DNA of 64,000 nucleotides from Guptibacillus hwajinpoensis (GTDB lineage: Bacteria > Bacillota > Bacilli > Bacillales > Guptibacillaceae), in the NCBI RefSeq assembly GCF_001039475.1, contig NZ_LELK01000004.1, positions 960,330 through 1,024,329 of the forward strand. The letters run 5' to 3'. Positions 26,401 to 35,351 of this stretch are shown piece after piece. Within the stretch, counting starts at the first letter, position 1. Each line of letters opens with the position of its first letter. The notes under the pieces were generated by a model. That model made no database searches and was not told the DNA's origin. It saw only the letters and a list, made by a program, of their open reading frames with translations. The position numbers and the translations under genes were made by a program.

Positions 26401-26714
26401 GAGTGACAACATCTTCCTTTCTAAATTGAACCTTTGTGTGATTTACCCTAAGTTACTCCAGTTTAATCGGTGTAAGAGCATATGTAGGACAGATTCTTCT
26501 TAACCCTTTATACATAGTGGAGTAAGCATTTTCTATAGAAATTATCAGTCAATTATACCATATTGTGTAGACGCTGTACTTTAAAGACCTACGAATTTGC
26601 TGAGTTATCTGAACTCAAACCAAGATTGGGTCCTTCCATTGACACTCTCGCTCCTACATGTTAACTTATTAGTGATTTACCAAACTAAAGGATTTGTTGA
26701 AAGGTTGTTACGTT

Positions 26715-28037
26715 ATGAATGCCGTTATTATAGCTGTTCTCATTATGCTAGGTCTTAGCTTATTTCGTATACATGTCGTTATTGCTCTTGTGATAGGAGC
26801 GATTGCTGGAGGCTTGCTTGGCGGTTTGTCTCTTGACGCTACAATTACCGCATTTAGTTCGGGTCTCGGAGGAGGAGCCACAGTTGCTCTAAGCTATGCA
26901 TTACTTGGGAGCTTTGCAGTTGGTCTAACCCGTACAGGTTTACCAGAACTAATTGTTGAACGTGCACTTAAGTTAGTGAATCGCCAGGGAGGCGATCGTA
27001 AGAAAGGACTTGCGAAGGTTCTTATTCTATTCATTATTCTATTGATCTCATGTTTCTCTCAAAATCTCGTACCAGTTCATATTGCTTTTATTCCAATTCT
27101 TATTCCACCGATCTTGCAAGTACTAAATGAACTTGGTATCGATCGTCGGGCAGTTGCTGCTGTACTAACATTCGGTTTAACTGCACCCTATATTCTACTA
27201 CCTGCTGGATTCGGGAAGATATTTCACGAAATTCTTCAGTCAAACATGGCTGATAGTGGAATGCAGATCGAATTATCTTCTATTCCAACAGCCATGTTAC
27301 TACCAACAGCTGGGTTAGTCGTAGGTCTATTGATCGCCGTGTTCATTTCATATCGTGGTGAGAGGTCGTACAAACAGCTTTCTATCTCACAAGAAGATTT
27401 TCCGGAGAAACATGTCTATTCCAGACGTTCCATTCTATTTGCTGCTATTTCTGTTATCGTAACGCTAGCGGTGCAAATTCCGACGGAGTCTATGATTCTA
27501 GGTGCTCTTTCAGGAATTATTGTTCTATATGTAACCGGAAGTATTCGTCTAAAAGAATCTGAAGCTGTCTTAACAGAAGGTATGAAAATGATGGCATTTA
27601 TCGGATTCGTCATGCTTGCGGCTAATGGCTTTGCAGAAGTACTAAGGGAAACAGGTGAAGTACAAACGCTAGTCACACAAGCTTCCGATATTATTGGTGA
27701 TAATAAAGCACTTGCTGCCATGCTTATGTTGATTGTTGGTTTGTTCATCACAATGGGAATCGGTTCATCATTTTCAACCATTCCGATTATCGCAGCGATT
27801 TATGTACCTCTCGCAATCGAGCTTGGCTTTAGTCCGATGGCAACCATTGCGCTTGTTGGAACAGCTGCTGCGCTTGGTGATGCAGGTTCACCTGCCTCTG
27901 ATAGTACGCTTGGACCAACTTCAGGATTGAATGCGGATGGACAGCACAATCACATTTGGGACTCAGTTGTTCCGACGTTTCTTCACTACAATATTCCATT
28001 GATCCTATTTGGTTGGATTGCAGCCATGATCTTTTAA
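26715..28037 (+). CDS. yuiF: Na+/H+ antiporter family protein YuiF
   Basis: A 440-residue membrane protein of about twelve helices in the NhaC/ArsB-like ion transporter superfamily. Its features include RIHVVIALVIGAIAGGLLGGLS at the start, a charged central loop (around residues 215-240), FITMGIGSSFSTIPIIA, and DAGSPASDSTLGPTSGLNADGQHNHIWDS near the end, conserved in YuiF. ATG 26715 is preferred over TTG 26694 and gives the family length. It probably exchanges sodium for protons or a carboxylate. A terminator follows. Confidence 0.87.
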   Translation: MNAVIIAVLIMLGLSLFRIHVVIALVIGAIAGGLLGGLSLDATITAFSSGLGGGATVALSYALLGSFAVGLTRTGLPELIVERALKLVNRQGGDRKKGLAKVLILFIILLISCFSQNLVPVHIAFIPILIPPILQVLNELGIDRRAVAAVLTFGLTAPYILLPAGFGKIFHEILQSNMADSGMQIELSSIPTAMLLPTAGLVVGLLIAVFISYRGERSYKQLSISQEDFPEKHVYSRRSILFAAISVIVTLAVQIPTESMILGALSGIIVLYVTGSIRLKESEAVLTEGMKMMAFIGFVMLAANGFAEVLRETGEVQTLVTQASDIIGDNKALAAMLMLIVGLFITMGIGSSFSTIPIIAAIYVPLAIELGFSPMATIALVGTAAALGDAGSPASDSTLGPTSGLNADGQHNHIWDSVVPTFLHYNIPLILFGWIAAMIF

Positions 28038-28044
28038 GGTAACG

Positions 28045-28076
28045 AACACAGGGGATGTTTACCCTGTGTTTTTTTA
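28045..28076 (+). terminator. Intrinsic terminator after yuiF
   Basis: AACACAGGG (28045-28053) pairs with CCCTGTGTT (28062-28070), followed by a T run. Confidence 0.88.
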
Positions 28077-28102
28077 ATTAAGCTGTTTTCGTAGACAGCG
28101 GT

Positions 28103-28230
28103 TGATTTCCGCTCCAGGATGCTCGCTTTCCGCGGGGCGGGCGGTGAGCCTCCTCGTCGCTTACGCTCCTGCGGGGTCTCACCTGTCCCGCTAGTCCCGC
28201 AGGAGTCGAGCATCCTTCCGCTCCAATCCA
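28103..28230. repeat. GC-rich repeat, family 2, full-length copy
   Basis: This is the longest copy: TTTCCGCTCCAGGATGCTCG at the left, GGCGGGCGGTGAGCCTCC, TCGCTTACGCTCCTGCGGGG and GTCCCGCAGGAGTCGAGC, then CATCCTTCCGCTCCAATC at the right. Inverted GGATGCTCG/CGAGCATCC lies inside directly repeated TTCCGCTCCA. TTTTCGTAGACAG precedes it, and the same words precede the solo copy at 17396. It is non-coding. Confidence 0.82.
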
Positions 28231-28333
28231 ATTTTATATGAGGTTTTTTTAAAAAAACATATTATAAAAAACAATCTTCTAAAAAAGGGTATTTGCTCAT
28301 CATTGAATCCAGTTAGCCATCTGGTAAACTAGA

Positions 28334-28368
28334 GAAACGAAACGAAACGAAACGAAAAGAAATGAAAT
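28334..28368 (+). repeat. Pentanucleotide repeat tract before yuiH
   Basis: Four perfect GAAAC units (28334-28353) run into GAAAA, GAAAT, GAAAT and then GAGGTG, the ribosome binding site of yuiH. The tract ends 10 nt before the start codon. Confidence 0.8.
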
Positions 28369-28378
28369 GAGGTGCTGT

Positions 28379-28975
28379 ATGTATTTTGGGAAAGTAAAGC
28401 ATCAAAATCATGATCGCCTACCGCCAAATCAGCAAGTTACATCTGGTTGGCCTGTCCTGCATGTAGGTGATGTTCCTTACTACAACAAAGATTTATCGAA
28501 TTGGGATTTACGCATAGGAGGATTAGTTGATCGTCCTACTGTTCTAACATTTGAGCAATTGCTCTCCTTACCTGAAACGTCCCAACAAAATGACATTCAT
28601 TGTGTAACGGGGTGGTCGAAGTTCGATAATGAATGGCAAGGCATTTCAACCCGTGCGATAGCGGATCATGTAGGAATTCGAGAAGAAGCAAAATTTGTGA
28701 TGGTAGAAGCGGAAGAGGGATGGACCACAAACGTGCCGCTTGAAGATTTTCTAGCTGAAACGAGTCTCCTCGCATATAAACATAATGGAGAATCGTTAAC
28801 ACCAGAACACGGGTATCCATTACGTGTCGTGATCCCGCATCTTTATTTCTGGAAAAGCGCCAAATGGGTAAGAGCGATTAAATTCCGATCGGTAAATCAG
28901 CAAGGATTCTGGGAACGAAATGGCTATCATATGTATGGCGACCCGTGGAAAGAACAGCGATTTGCTTGGGATTAA
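28379..28975 (+). CDS. yuiH: Sulfite-oxidase-like molybdopterin protein YuiH
   Basis: A 198-residue protein with only the molybdopterin-binding SUOX fold. The cysteine that ligates molybdenum is in DIHCVTGWSKFDNEW. GLVDRPTVLTFEQLLSLPE and HGYPLRVVIPHLYFWKSAKW are typical of the family. There is no haem or dimerisation domain, and no Tat signal, so it is cytoplasmic. ATG 28379 gives the B. subtilis YuiH length. It needs molybdenum cofactor; molybdate uptake genes (modAB) lie 3 kb away. The substrate is unknown. Confidence 0.88.
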   Translation: MYFGKVKHQNHDRLPPNQQVTSGWPVLHVGDVPYYNKDLSNWDLRIGGLVDRPTVLTFEQLLSLPETSQQNDIHCVTGWSKFDNEWQGISTRAIADHVGIREEAKFVMVEAEEGWTTNVPLEDFLAETSLLAYKHNGESLTPEHGYPLRVVIPHLYFWKSAKWVRAIKFRSVNQQGFWERNGYHMYGDPWKEQRFAWD

Positions 28976-28982
28976 TCATAAG

Positions 28983-29014
28983 AAAACGTTCAGCTCAATG
29001 AGCTGAACGTTTTT
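28983..29014. terminator. Bidirectional terminator
   Basis: AAAACGTTCAGCTC pairs with GAGCTGAACGTTTT around AAT, between the convergent yuiH and amidase genes. Confidence 0.9.
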
Positions 29015-29025
29015 GGTGTAGCATA

Positions 29026-30420
29026 CTAAATTTCGATTTCGAGATTATCTTTAGTCGATTGAAGTGTTCCTTGTTGCTTAACCAATTCATTAATCGAGAA
29101 CTCTAGCATTCGTTCATAGTGCTTTAATATGAGTTGTCCGTACGTTGTTCCAGGAACAGCCCACTTACCGTTTAAAGCTTGCCATGTTGTTGCAGATCCT
29201 CTTTGAACGAGTGAGAAGCGCGGGTCAACTAGTTTGTTACCCTCTGGTAAAGGCTTCGTTGAAGTATAGGCGTACAAATGCTGTAGTTGAGCGGTAACAC
29301 CTGTTGAAGCATCAGGGAATGATGCACCAGCAGCGCCACCACCAGTCGCGCCTATACCGGCAAAGTTGTTTTGCTCTGGTTTAACATCGCCTGTAAAGCG
29401 GAAGAAGTTCGTTTCGTGAATGGCTTGAGCGAATGCAATATCTCCGCTAATACCATAGCGTTTACTGTGAGAAAGATAGAGTGCTCCAAGGGCTGGAGCT
29501 TTTGGATTAACCGAACGAACATAGGCATTCATTTGAGCTGCTGTTAAGATCGTAGATCCTTCAATAGGATGTCCTTTGTCTGGTTCAGGCTCCGGCTTAG
29601 GCGGTTCTTCTGGTGGCGCAATTGTTTCAATTAATATAAACGTTTCGAAGCCTGCTTTGTTCAATCTTTCGACAAGGGCTTCTGCATTTTCCATTTCTTT
29701 AAATGCGCCTGCTTGTACCCGGTAAACGGTTTGACCATTTACAACTGCGGATGCAACAAAAGCGTTAAATCCTTTTTGAATCAGACGATTTAGTTGGTCG
29801 TCAGCCAATTCCCGTTTACTGAATGAACCTGCAATTACCTTATACAATGAACCTTCTGGTGGAGCAGGTTTGAGTGGCAAATTCATAGCAACGGCTGTTG
29901 CATCTGCAATGCTCGTTGACATGTCCGTAATAAAGGCTGGATTCGTGAGAAGCTTAAGGTCTGAAGCATTATCGACAAACAACACTTCAATCAGCAAGGC
30001 GCTCATGTTTGTTTCGCGTAGGACATGGAAATTTGCACGTTTTCTTCCGCGATTCAAAACTTGATACTTCTTGAGAACTGAGTTTGCGATTCTGTCGTGA
30101 ATCGTCGCTTGAAGTTGTACCGTTTCTTTTGGAATTGTTCCATTGTAAATATAGCTCTCAAATCCACTTCCCCCAGCAGCGTTATTGTGAATGCTTAAGA
30201 AGAAATCTGGTTTTAATGCATTCGCAAGGTCTGTTCTTTCTTTTAATGAAATGGTTTTGTCAGAATCTCGAGTGAGAACAACTTTTACATCATATTTAGA
30301 TAGAAGACGATCTCTAACCATACTTGAAATAAGAAAGTTGAAATTTTTCTCTTTGTAAGTCTGGTATGTCGCACCTGGGTCAGAACCACCGTGACCAGGG
30401 TCAATAACTATTAATTTCAA
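29026..30420 (-). CDS. N-acetylmuramoyl-L-alanine amidase with SPOR and glucosaminidase domains
   Basis: A 464-residue three-domain cell-wall hydrolase. Residues 1-175 are an Amidase_3 domain with zinc ligands His10 (DPGHGG), Glu24 and His78 (SIHNN). Residues about 190-265 are a SPOR peptidoglycan-binding domain (YKVIAGSFSKREL, YRVQAGAFKEMENA). Residues about 290-445 are a glucosaminidase domain with likely catalytic Glu in AIHETNFFRF. There is no signal peptide: the first residue is followed at once by the catalytic core. That is the layout of the mother-cell amidase CwlC, which suggests a role in lysis after sporulation. The start is TTG with GGAGGGAG upstream. A proline/glutamate-rich linker joins the last two domains. 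Confidence 0.88.
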   Translation of the reverse strand: MKLIVIDPGHGGSDPGATYQTYKEKNFNFLISSMVRDRLLSKYDVKVVLTRDSDKTISLKERTDLANALKPDFFLSIHNNAAGGSGFESYIYNGTIPKETVQLQATIHDRIANSVLKKYQVLNRGRKRANFHVLRETNMSALLIEVLFVDNASDLKLLTNPAFITDMSTSIADATAVAMNLPLKPAPPEGSLYKVIAGSFSKRELADDQLNRLIQKGFNAFVASAVVNGQTVYRVQAGAFKEMENAEALVERLNKAGFETFILIETIAPPEEPPKPEPEPDKGHPIEGSTILTAAQMNAYVRSVNPKAPALGALYLSHSKRYGISGDIAFAQAIHETNFFRFTGDVKPEQNNFAGIGATGGGAAGASFPDASTGVTAQLQHLYAYTSTKPLPEGNKLVDPRFSLVQRGSATTWQALNGKWAVPGTTYGQLILKHYERMLEFSINELVKQQGTLQSTKDNLEIEI

Positions 30421-30520
30421 TATACTCCCTCCATCTATGTCGAATACTAGTAGTATATTAGAAAAACGAGAATTGGTATGGACAAACCCGAATAAATTGG
30501 AGGTTTTTGGAATAAATAGG

Positions 30521-31108
30521 CTATTCAGGAATTAACTCATATAAAGGTTGCACGGATGGATCCTTTGAGATGTGCTTAGGATAGATGAAACCTCGACCAT
30601 CATCTTGGAAAAAAATCCCCGCTTTTTTATAGCACTCTTGTATAAATTCTGAACAAATGTATTTATCATTTGGGATGGATGTAAGGTCACCGATCACTAC
30701 GCTTGCGAGGATCTTGACGATTTCTTCAATATCATAGGGTTGACCTGTTAAGTCAGCTCCGCGCCTCAACATGGCGTTCATTTTGATAGGACCTAGATTT
30801 TTGACGGCTGAATGCCTTGCAAGAAAAAGGTTCCCTTTGTATGGTTGATCTGAATTTCGATAGTCAGTGAAATAATGAGAAAGCGGCACAATTCGTACAC
30901 CATAGCTTTCCACGCTTTCTAGAATCATCATGCGATCTACCCATTGGAAAATAAGGGCGACGTGGCTAAACCGAGACTGTGAGACCTTCTTGATAATTTT
31001 ACTAACAGGGTAATTGCCACTACAAAGAAGGAGATCGCCTGTTTGAATCTCACCTCGAACGGATTGGTAGTTGTGTATGGGTAAACCTGTATAACGATCA
31101 GTCGACAT
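30521..31108 (-). CDS. Permuted papain-like amidase (YiiX/NlpC-P60 clan)
   Basis: A 195-residue protein of the circularly permuted NlpC/P60-like family. GEIQTGDLLLCSG opens the fold, the catalytic histidine is in SRFSHVALIFQW (about residue 50), and the catalytic cysteine is in YICSEFIQECY (about residue 154). This His-before-Cys order marks the permuted type. No signal peptide is seen. Members act on peptidoglycan peptides or lipid conjugates. GGAGGTAACC precedes ATG 31108. It lies upstream of the amidase on the same strand. Confidence 0.8.
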   Translation of the reverse strand: MSTDRYTGLPIHNYQSVRGEIQTGDLLLCSGNYPVSKIIKKVSQSRFSHVALIFQWVDRMMILESVESYGVRIVPLSHYFTDYRNSDQPYKGNLFLARHSAVKNLGPIKMNAMLRRGADLTGQPYDIEEIVKILASVVIGDLTSIPNDKYICSEFIQECYKKAGIFFQDDGRGFIYPKHISKDPSVQPLYELIPE

Positions 31109-31282
31109 GGTTACCTCCTTAAGGTCAGTCTACCATTCTAGTTAGATACATAATCCTGTTTTTCCTTTATTAGAATTGTAAATGATTAGTTAAATGGGTC
31201 GTAAGGTATAGTTGTTTCAGTTAAATAAACTGTTGTGCTTTCAGAATGATTGGTTTTATAGTAAGAAGTGAGGTGAATCGTA

Positions 31283-31996
31283 ATGGACTTTTTTGAATTT
31301 ATTGTTTTGCTTGCTTTTCTAATCATGACTGCAAATGTGATTAAACCTTTTATTGCTTCTCTCACAAGAAAAAGAGCAGCAATCTTTGCGATTTTGTGGC
31401 TTGCTTTGTACATAGCTGTTTGGGGCATTCCTTCCTTCGGTTCCACGCCTGATGAAGTAAGTGGTGGCGGGAATGAAGCGATATCTGAGAATCAACAAAA
31501 TCAAGATGAAGCACCGATTGAAGAGAAAGAAGAGCTAGCAAAGATTGAGGAAGAAATTGATTTTGATCCAGCTTCCATTGAAGTAATTGTAAATGCCCAA
31601 GAAGTACTAGGGTTATCACGAGAAGAATTTCTATCAAACTTCCCGAAGGAGATTAATCCTGATAAAAAGGATCCTATGAAAATGGTTTTTGAGAATGGTG
31701 AGGTAACGTTTCAAAACAACATTGCCATTTCTATGACCTATTATCCAGAAGCGTTACAATATCCAGGAGACAATCGACTGTTACTTGCAAGTCTTGGTTA
31801 TGAAGTTCAAGAGTTGAGGAAGGGTTCCAATCCATTCGAAACACCAGTTACCATTTATTTAATTGATGGCTTTTCTGATGTTACGATCTATGGGGAAAAA
31901 GAGGTTGAAGAGAATCCAAAAATCGAGAAAATTTATATCAAGAAAGAATATTATAAGCCTACCATTCAATCAGACGATGAAGAGGCAGAAGATTAA
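31283..31996 (+). CDS. Membrane-anchored protein of unknown function
   Basis: A 237-residue protein I do not recognise. It has two membrane helices (about residues 5-22 and 33-50), then a Glu/Gln-rich acidic linker (65-100), then a soluble domain of mixed alpha/beta character (VIVNAQEVLGLSREEFLSNF, SMTYYPEALQ, TIYLIDGFSDVTIYG). The soluble domain would lie on the same face as the N-terminus. AAGTGAGGTG precedes ATG 31283. It is a single gene with a bidirectional terminator shared with modB. Confidence 0.72.
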   Translation: MDFFEFIVLLAFLIMTANVIKPFIASLTRKRAAIFAILWLALYIAVWGIPSFGSTPDEVSGGGNEAISENQQNQDEAPIEEKEELAKIEEEIDFDPASIEVIVNAQEVLGLSREEFLSNFPKEINPDKKDPMKMVFENGEVTFQNNIAISMTYYPEALQYPGDNRLLLASLGYEVQELRKGSNPFETPVTIYLIDGFSDVTIYGEKEVEENPKIEKIYIKKEYYKPTIQSDDEEAED

Positions 31997-32023
31997 AAAA
32001 CTCGCAGAGTATGCGAGTTTTTT
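31995..32023. terminator. Bidirectional terminator
   Basis: AAAAAACTCGCA pairs with TGCGAGTTTTTT around five bases, between convergent genes. It touches the modB stop codon. Confidence 0.9.
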
Positions 32024-32682
32024 CATGTTCTAACAGCAATCCTGTAAGAAAGGAGAAGCATTAGTGTAGAGATGAAGACGGTGACCGCTACCCATGACCA
32101 GGCGAGCGTCATTTGTCCGGAATCAATCGCAACATAAATGGCTGTTGGCATGGTTTGTGTTTTCCCCGGGAGATTGCCAGCGAACATTAACGTCGCTCCG
32201 AATTCTCCCAGTGCCCGAGCAAAACTCAAGATGATGCCAGATAGTAAAGCGTTAGAAGCAAGCGGAATCGACACTTTTTGAAGCACTCTCCATCTTCCTG
32301 CCCCGTCGACGCGGGCTGCATCTTCAATATCTGAATCGACTGATTCAAAACCGACCTTCGCTGATTGGTACATGAGTGGAAAGGCGACAACGCTCGCAGC
32401 GATAACACCAGCCTGCCATGTAAAGACAAGGGGGTGGTTGAAGATTTCTTCAATCCACTGTCCAATGGGGCTTGAGGCTCCGAAAAGAACAAGTAGTAAG
32501 AAACCCACCACCGATGGTGGGAGTACGAGAGGGAGCATGATAATCGTATCTATGATGCTTTTTCCTCTAAACTTCCTCCCGGCCATATATCTGCTAAGGG
32601 TGATCCCAAGTACGGTCACAATAACACTTGCTACAAGTGAGATTTTCAGTGATATCCAGATGGGATCAAGAAAGGTAGCCAT
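32023..32682 (-). CDS. modB: Molybdate ABC transporter permease
   Basis: A 219-residue permease with five or six helices. The EAA-type loop is DIEDAARVDGAGRWRVLQKVS, and the family signature LGEFGATLMFAGN follows. The N-terminus MATFLDPIWISLKISLVAS is typical. It lies 6 nt after modA and is co-transcribed. No modC ATPase gene follows: the next thing downstream is the terminator. B. subtilis yvgL-yvgM shows the same arrangement, so the ATPase is presumably supplied from elsewhere. Confidence 0.92.
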   Translation of the reverse strand: MATFLDPIWISLKISLVASVIVTVLGITLSRYMAGRKFRGKSIIDTIIMLPLVLPPSVVGFLLLVLFGASSPIGQWIEEIFNHPLVFTWQAGVIAASVVAFPLMYQSAKVGFESVDSDIEDAARVDGAGRWRVLQKVSIPLASNALLSGIILSFARALGEFGATLMFAGNLPGKTQTMPTAIYVAIDSGQMTLAWSWVAVTVFISTLMLLLSYRIAVRT

Positions 32683-32688
32683 CTACTA

Positions 32689-33441
32689 TCACTTCTTTCC
32701 TTGAAATCCATATTTCTTAAATATAGTCATAGCTTCTTCACTTTGTAGATAGGTAAAGAAGGTCTTGGCTTCTTCTTGCGCATCGTTCACAACGCCTGCC
32801 GGATAAGTGATCGGTGAGTTAGCATCAAGAGGAGCCTCTGCTACTAGACTTACTTTGTTTGATGTTAAGTAGTCCGTTTGATACACGATACCAGCATCAG
32901 CATTGCCTGTCTCGACATAGGTTAGCACCTGGCGAACATCTTTGGCGAAGATCAGTTGCTCATCTAGCTTGTCCATCATTTGCAGGGATTGCAATGCTTC
33001 TTTCGCATAAGCGCCCGCTGGAACGGTTTCAGGTGTTCCAATTGCAATTCGGTCAACACGATCTGACAGTAAGTCATCCCACCCCGCGAGTGATGTCGCT
33101 TCATTTGAAATCAAAACGAGCTTATTGCTTAGTAAGTTTGTATGTAGTTCGGGGTCAATTAGATCACTTTTCACTAGCTCGTTATAGTGGTCCTTGGAAG
33201 CTAATAGAAAGACATCGATTGGTGCACCCTGCTTTATTTGATTCGCTAGAACGCCAGAAGATGCAAAGTTAAGTACAATCTCTGTGTCAGGATGTTCTAC
33301 TTCGTATGCTGCACTCAGTTCCTCCATAGCATCACTTAAACTCGAAGCTGCAGCGATCGTTAAAGTCGTCTGTTCCTCTCCATTTGTCCCACAAGCGGAA
33401 AGAATAAATAGGAGAAGAGAGAGTGTTAGAAATTGCCTCAT
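32689..33441 (-). CDS. modA: Molybdate-binding lipoprotein
   Basis: A 250-residue substrate-binding protein with a lipoprotein signal (FLTLSLLLFILSAC, lipobox LSAC). TIAAASSLSDAMEEL, FASSGVLANQIKQGAPIDV and FAKDVRQVLTYVETGNADAGIVY are hallmark ModA segments that bind the oxyanion. The reading frame is open farther upstream, but ATG 33441 is preceded by AAAGGA and begins the signal peptide, so it is chosen. A TATAAT box on the minus strand (33476-33481) fits a promoter. It feeds molybdenum to cofactor for enzymes such as YuiH. Confidence 0.92.
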   Translation of the reverse strand: MRQFLTLSLLLFILSACGTNGEEQTTLTIAAASSLSDAMEELSAAYEVEHPDTEIVLNFASSGVLANQIKQGAPIDVFLLASKDHYNELVKSDLIDPELHTNLLSNKLVLISNEATSLAGWDDLLSDRVDRIAIGTPETVPAGAYAKEALQSLQMMDKLDEQLIFAKDVRQVLTYVETGNADAGIVYQTDYLTSNKVSLVAEAPLDANSPITYPAGVVNDAQEEAKTFFTYLQSEEAMTIFKKYGFQGKK

Positions 33442-33663
33442 ATGTAAGGTCCTTTCATCATCTAATCTTCCATCTATTATAACGGAGAATAAGATTTTTG
33501 CACGGAATGAATGCCTAAAATAACGGCCCATTTCCTCGTACATACATTGGGAAATATACCATTCTATTATTATGGGATTTCCATTTTCTTAGAATATAAC
33601 TCCCAAATCACAATTCCTTTTAATAACTAACGACCTAGAAGGAGGAGGTGCAAAAAGCGAGAC

Positions 33664-34305
33664 TTAACGTGTTAGACCATTCCGAATAGCATATACAGCA
33701 GCTTGTGTTCGATCTTGTACATTGAGCTTACTTAGAATATTGCTAACGTGAGTTTTAACTGTTTTTAAACCGATAAATAATTCTTCTGCAATTTGACTAT
33801 TTGTCTTGCCCTGACCAATGAGTAGAAGGACTTCTTTTTCTCTTCTCGTTAATTCATCATGTAGCTTTGATTGCTGTTTCGTACGAAGTTGATTCATCAT
33901 TCGTTGAGCTACTTTTTGTTCAATCACGCTTTCATCTAGAACGGCTTTATGTATTGTGGAAATGATTTCATCTGCTGAAGCTGTTTTCAGAAGATAGCTG
34001 AATGCTCCAGCTTCAATGGCAGGAAAAACCTGTTCATCATCGTAAAAGCTTGTAATGATAATAATCTTTATGGATGGATGATTTGCCATGATTTCACGTG
34101 TTGCTTCAATTCCAGTCATCTCAGGCATAATCAAGTCCATTAAAATAACGTCAGGTTTAAGCTCGTTAGCCACCGTAACGGCTTCCTTTCCATTACTCGC
34201 TTCACCTGTTATAAGTAAATCTGACTCTGTTAACAAATAAGCTTTCAAGCCTTTTCTGACCATATCGTGGTCATCGACAATCATGACATTAATAGTGTTC
34301 CCCAT
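33664..34305 (-). CDS. liaR: Response regulator LiaR
   Basis: A 213-residue NarL/FixJ regulator. The receiver domain shows acidic residues MIVDDHDM, phosphoacceptor Asp in DVILMDLIMPE, and Lys in SYLLKTAS. The C-terminal LuxR-type helix-turn-helix is LTRREKEVLLLIGQGKTNSQ through TVKTHVSNILSKLNV. It overlaps liaS by 17 nt and forms the LiaFSR cell-envelope stress system with it. The promoter of the usual target liaIH is not in this window. Confidence 0.92.
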   Translation of the reverse strand: MGNTINVMIVDDHDMVRKGLKAYLLTESDLLITGEASNGKEAVTVANELKPDVILMDLIMPEMTGIEATREIMANHPSIKIIIITSFYDDEQVFPAIEAGAFSYLLKTASADEIISTIHKAVLDESVIEQKVAQRMMNQLRTKQQSKLHDELTRREKEVLLLIGQGKTNSQIAEELFIGLKTVKTHVSNILSKLNVQDRTQAAVYAIRNGLTR

Positions 34306-35335
34306 GTTTTGAACCCTCCAATGGAACGCGAACTTCGACTAGCGTTCCTTCCTCAATGCGTGAAACAATGCGCAGCTTACTTCCTATTTCGTCACAGCGT
34401 TCTTGCATAGAGCCAAGCCCGTATGCGCCTTTTCGATCTTGCTCAATCGTGAATCCTGTACCATTATCTTTAATTTGTAGTAACAATTGATTGTTTTTTA
34501 ATTTCCCTGTGATGTGAATATCCGATGCATTAGCATGCCTTAATGCATTACCAAGACTTTCTTGAACAATTCGGAATAAATTATCTTCAATTCCTTTTGA
34601 GAGTTCAGGTAGATCGTCTAATAGGAGGTGAAAGTCTACTCCTGACTTCTTCTGTAATTCCTCTACAAGTTTCTCAATTCCATCACCTAATGAATCATCT
34701 GAAAGTTGCACGGGTCTTAGGTGAAGAAGAAGTGCTCGCATTTCCACTTGAGCTTTACTTGCAAGGTCAGCAACATCAACCATCTGAGTTTTAGCTGTTT
34801 CCATATCTCTGTCCATTACTTTAATGGCAGCTGAGGACATCATGTTCAATGCAAAAAGCTGCTGACTTACTGCATCATGGAGGTCGCGTGCGAACCTTTG
34901 GCGCTCTTCGATAATTGCTGCTCCTCTAGCTTGATCGGCTAGATCAGCTTTTTGATTTACAAGGTTTTGTAAGGATGTCACTTGCTTTTGAAGTTTCTCA
35001 GCAAGCTCATTTAATTCTTCACTAATGGTTCCAATCTCGTCTTGCTCTACCATTTCCACTCTTTCTGAAAATTTCCCGTTTGATAAACTTTTAATGTGCA
35101 TGGAAAGATCTTCAAGTCGATCTTTAATGGAACTTGTATCTCTGTAACTGAAATAGCTTCCTGCGATAAAGACAATAATCATAATAATAATCGGGAAGAC
35201 TAGACTAAGAATGAGCTTTGAAACTGGTGAGAAGAAAAGCCAGATTTGTACAAATAGAAAAAAGATAAGGCCAGCAAATACTGCTAGATAAAGAGTGGAT
35301 TTGAGAAACTTCCACCTTAACGTTAAGGTTTTCAC
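34289..35335 (-). CDS. liaS: Sensor histidine kinase LiaS
   Basis: A 348-residue membrane kinase with two N-terminal helices and a very short outer loop between them (intramembrane-sensing type). A HAMP domain (about residues 70-120) follows, then the HisKA_3 segment EERQRFARDLHDAVSQQLFA with the phosphorylated histidine, and an ATP-binding domain (RIVQESLGNALRHANA, IKDNGTGF, YGLGSMQERCDEIG). It is stimulated by cell-wall antibiotics in B. subtilis, with LiaF as inhibitor. It lies 16 nt after liaF and overlaps liaR. Confidence 0.93.
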   Translation of the reverse strand: MKTLTLRWKFLKSTLYLAVFAGLIFFLFVQIWLFFSPVSKLILSLVFPIIIMIIVFIAGSYFSYRDTSSIKDRLEDLSMHIKSLSNGKFSERVEMVEQDEIGTISEELNELAEKLQKQVTSLQNLVNQKADLADQARGAAIIEERQRFARDLHDAVSQQLFALNMMSSAAIKVMDRDMETAKTQMVDVADLASKAQVEMRALLLHLRPVQLSDDSLGDGIEKLVEELQKKSGVDFHLLLDDLPELSKGIEDNLFRIVQESLGNALRHANASDIHITGKLKNNQLLLQIKDNGTGFTIEQDRKGAYGLGSMQERCDEIGSKLRIVSRIEEGTLVEVRVPLEGSKHGEHY

Positions 35336-35351
35336 ACTTGTGTATCCTCCT

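Noticed and set aside
28103-28230. CRISPR array or rRNA fragment in the GC-rich repeats
   Set aside because: The copies are dispersed, of different length and orientation, with no regular spacers, and do not match rRNA.
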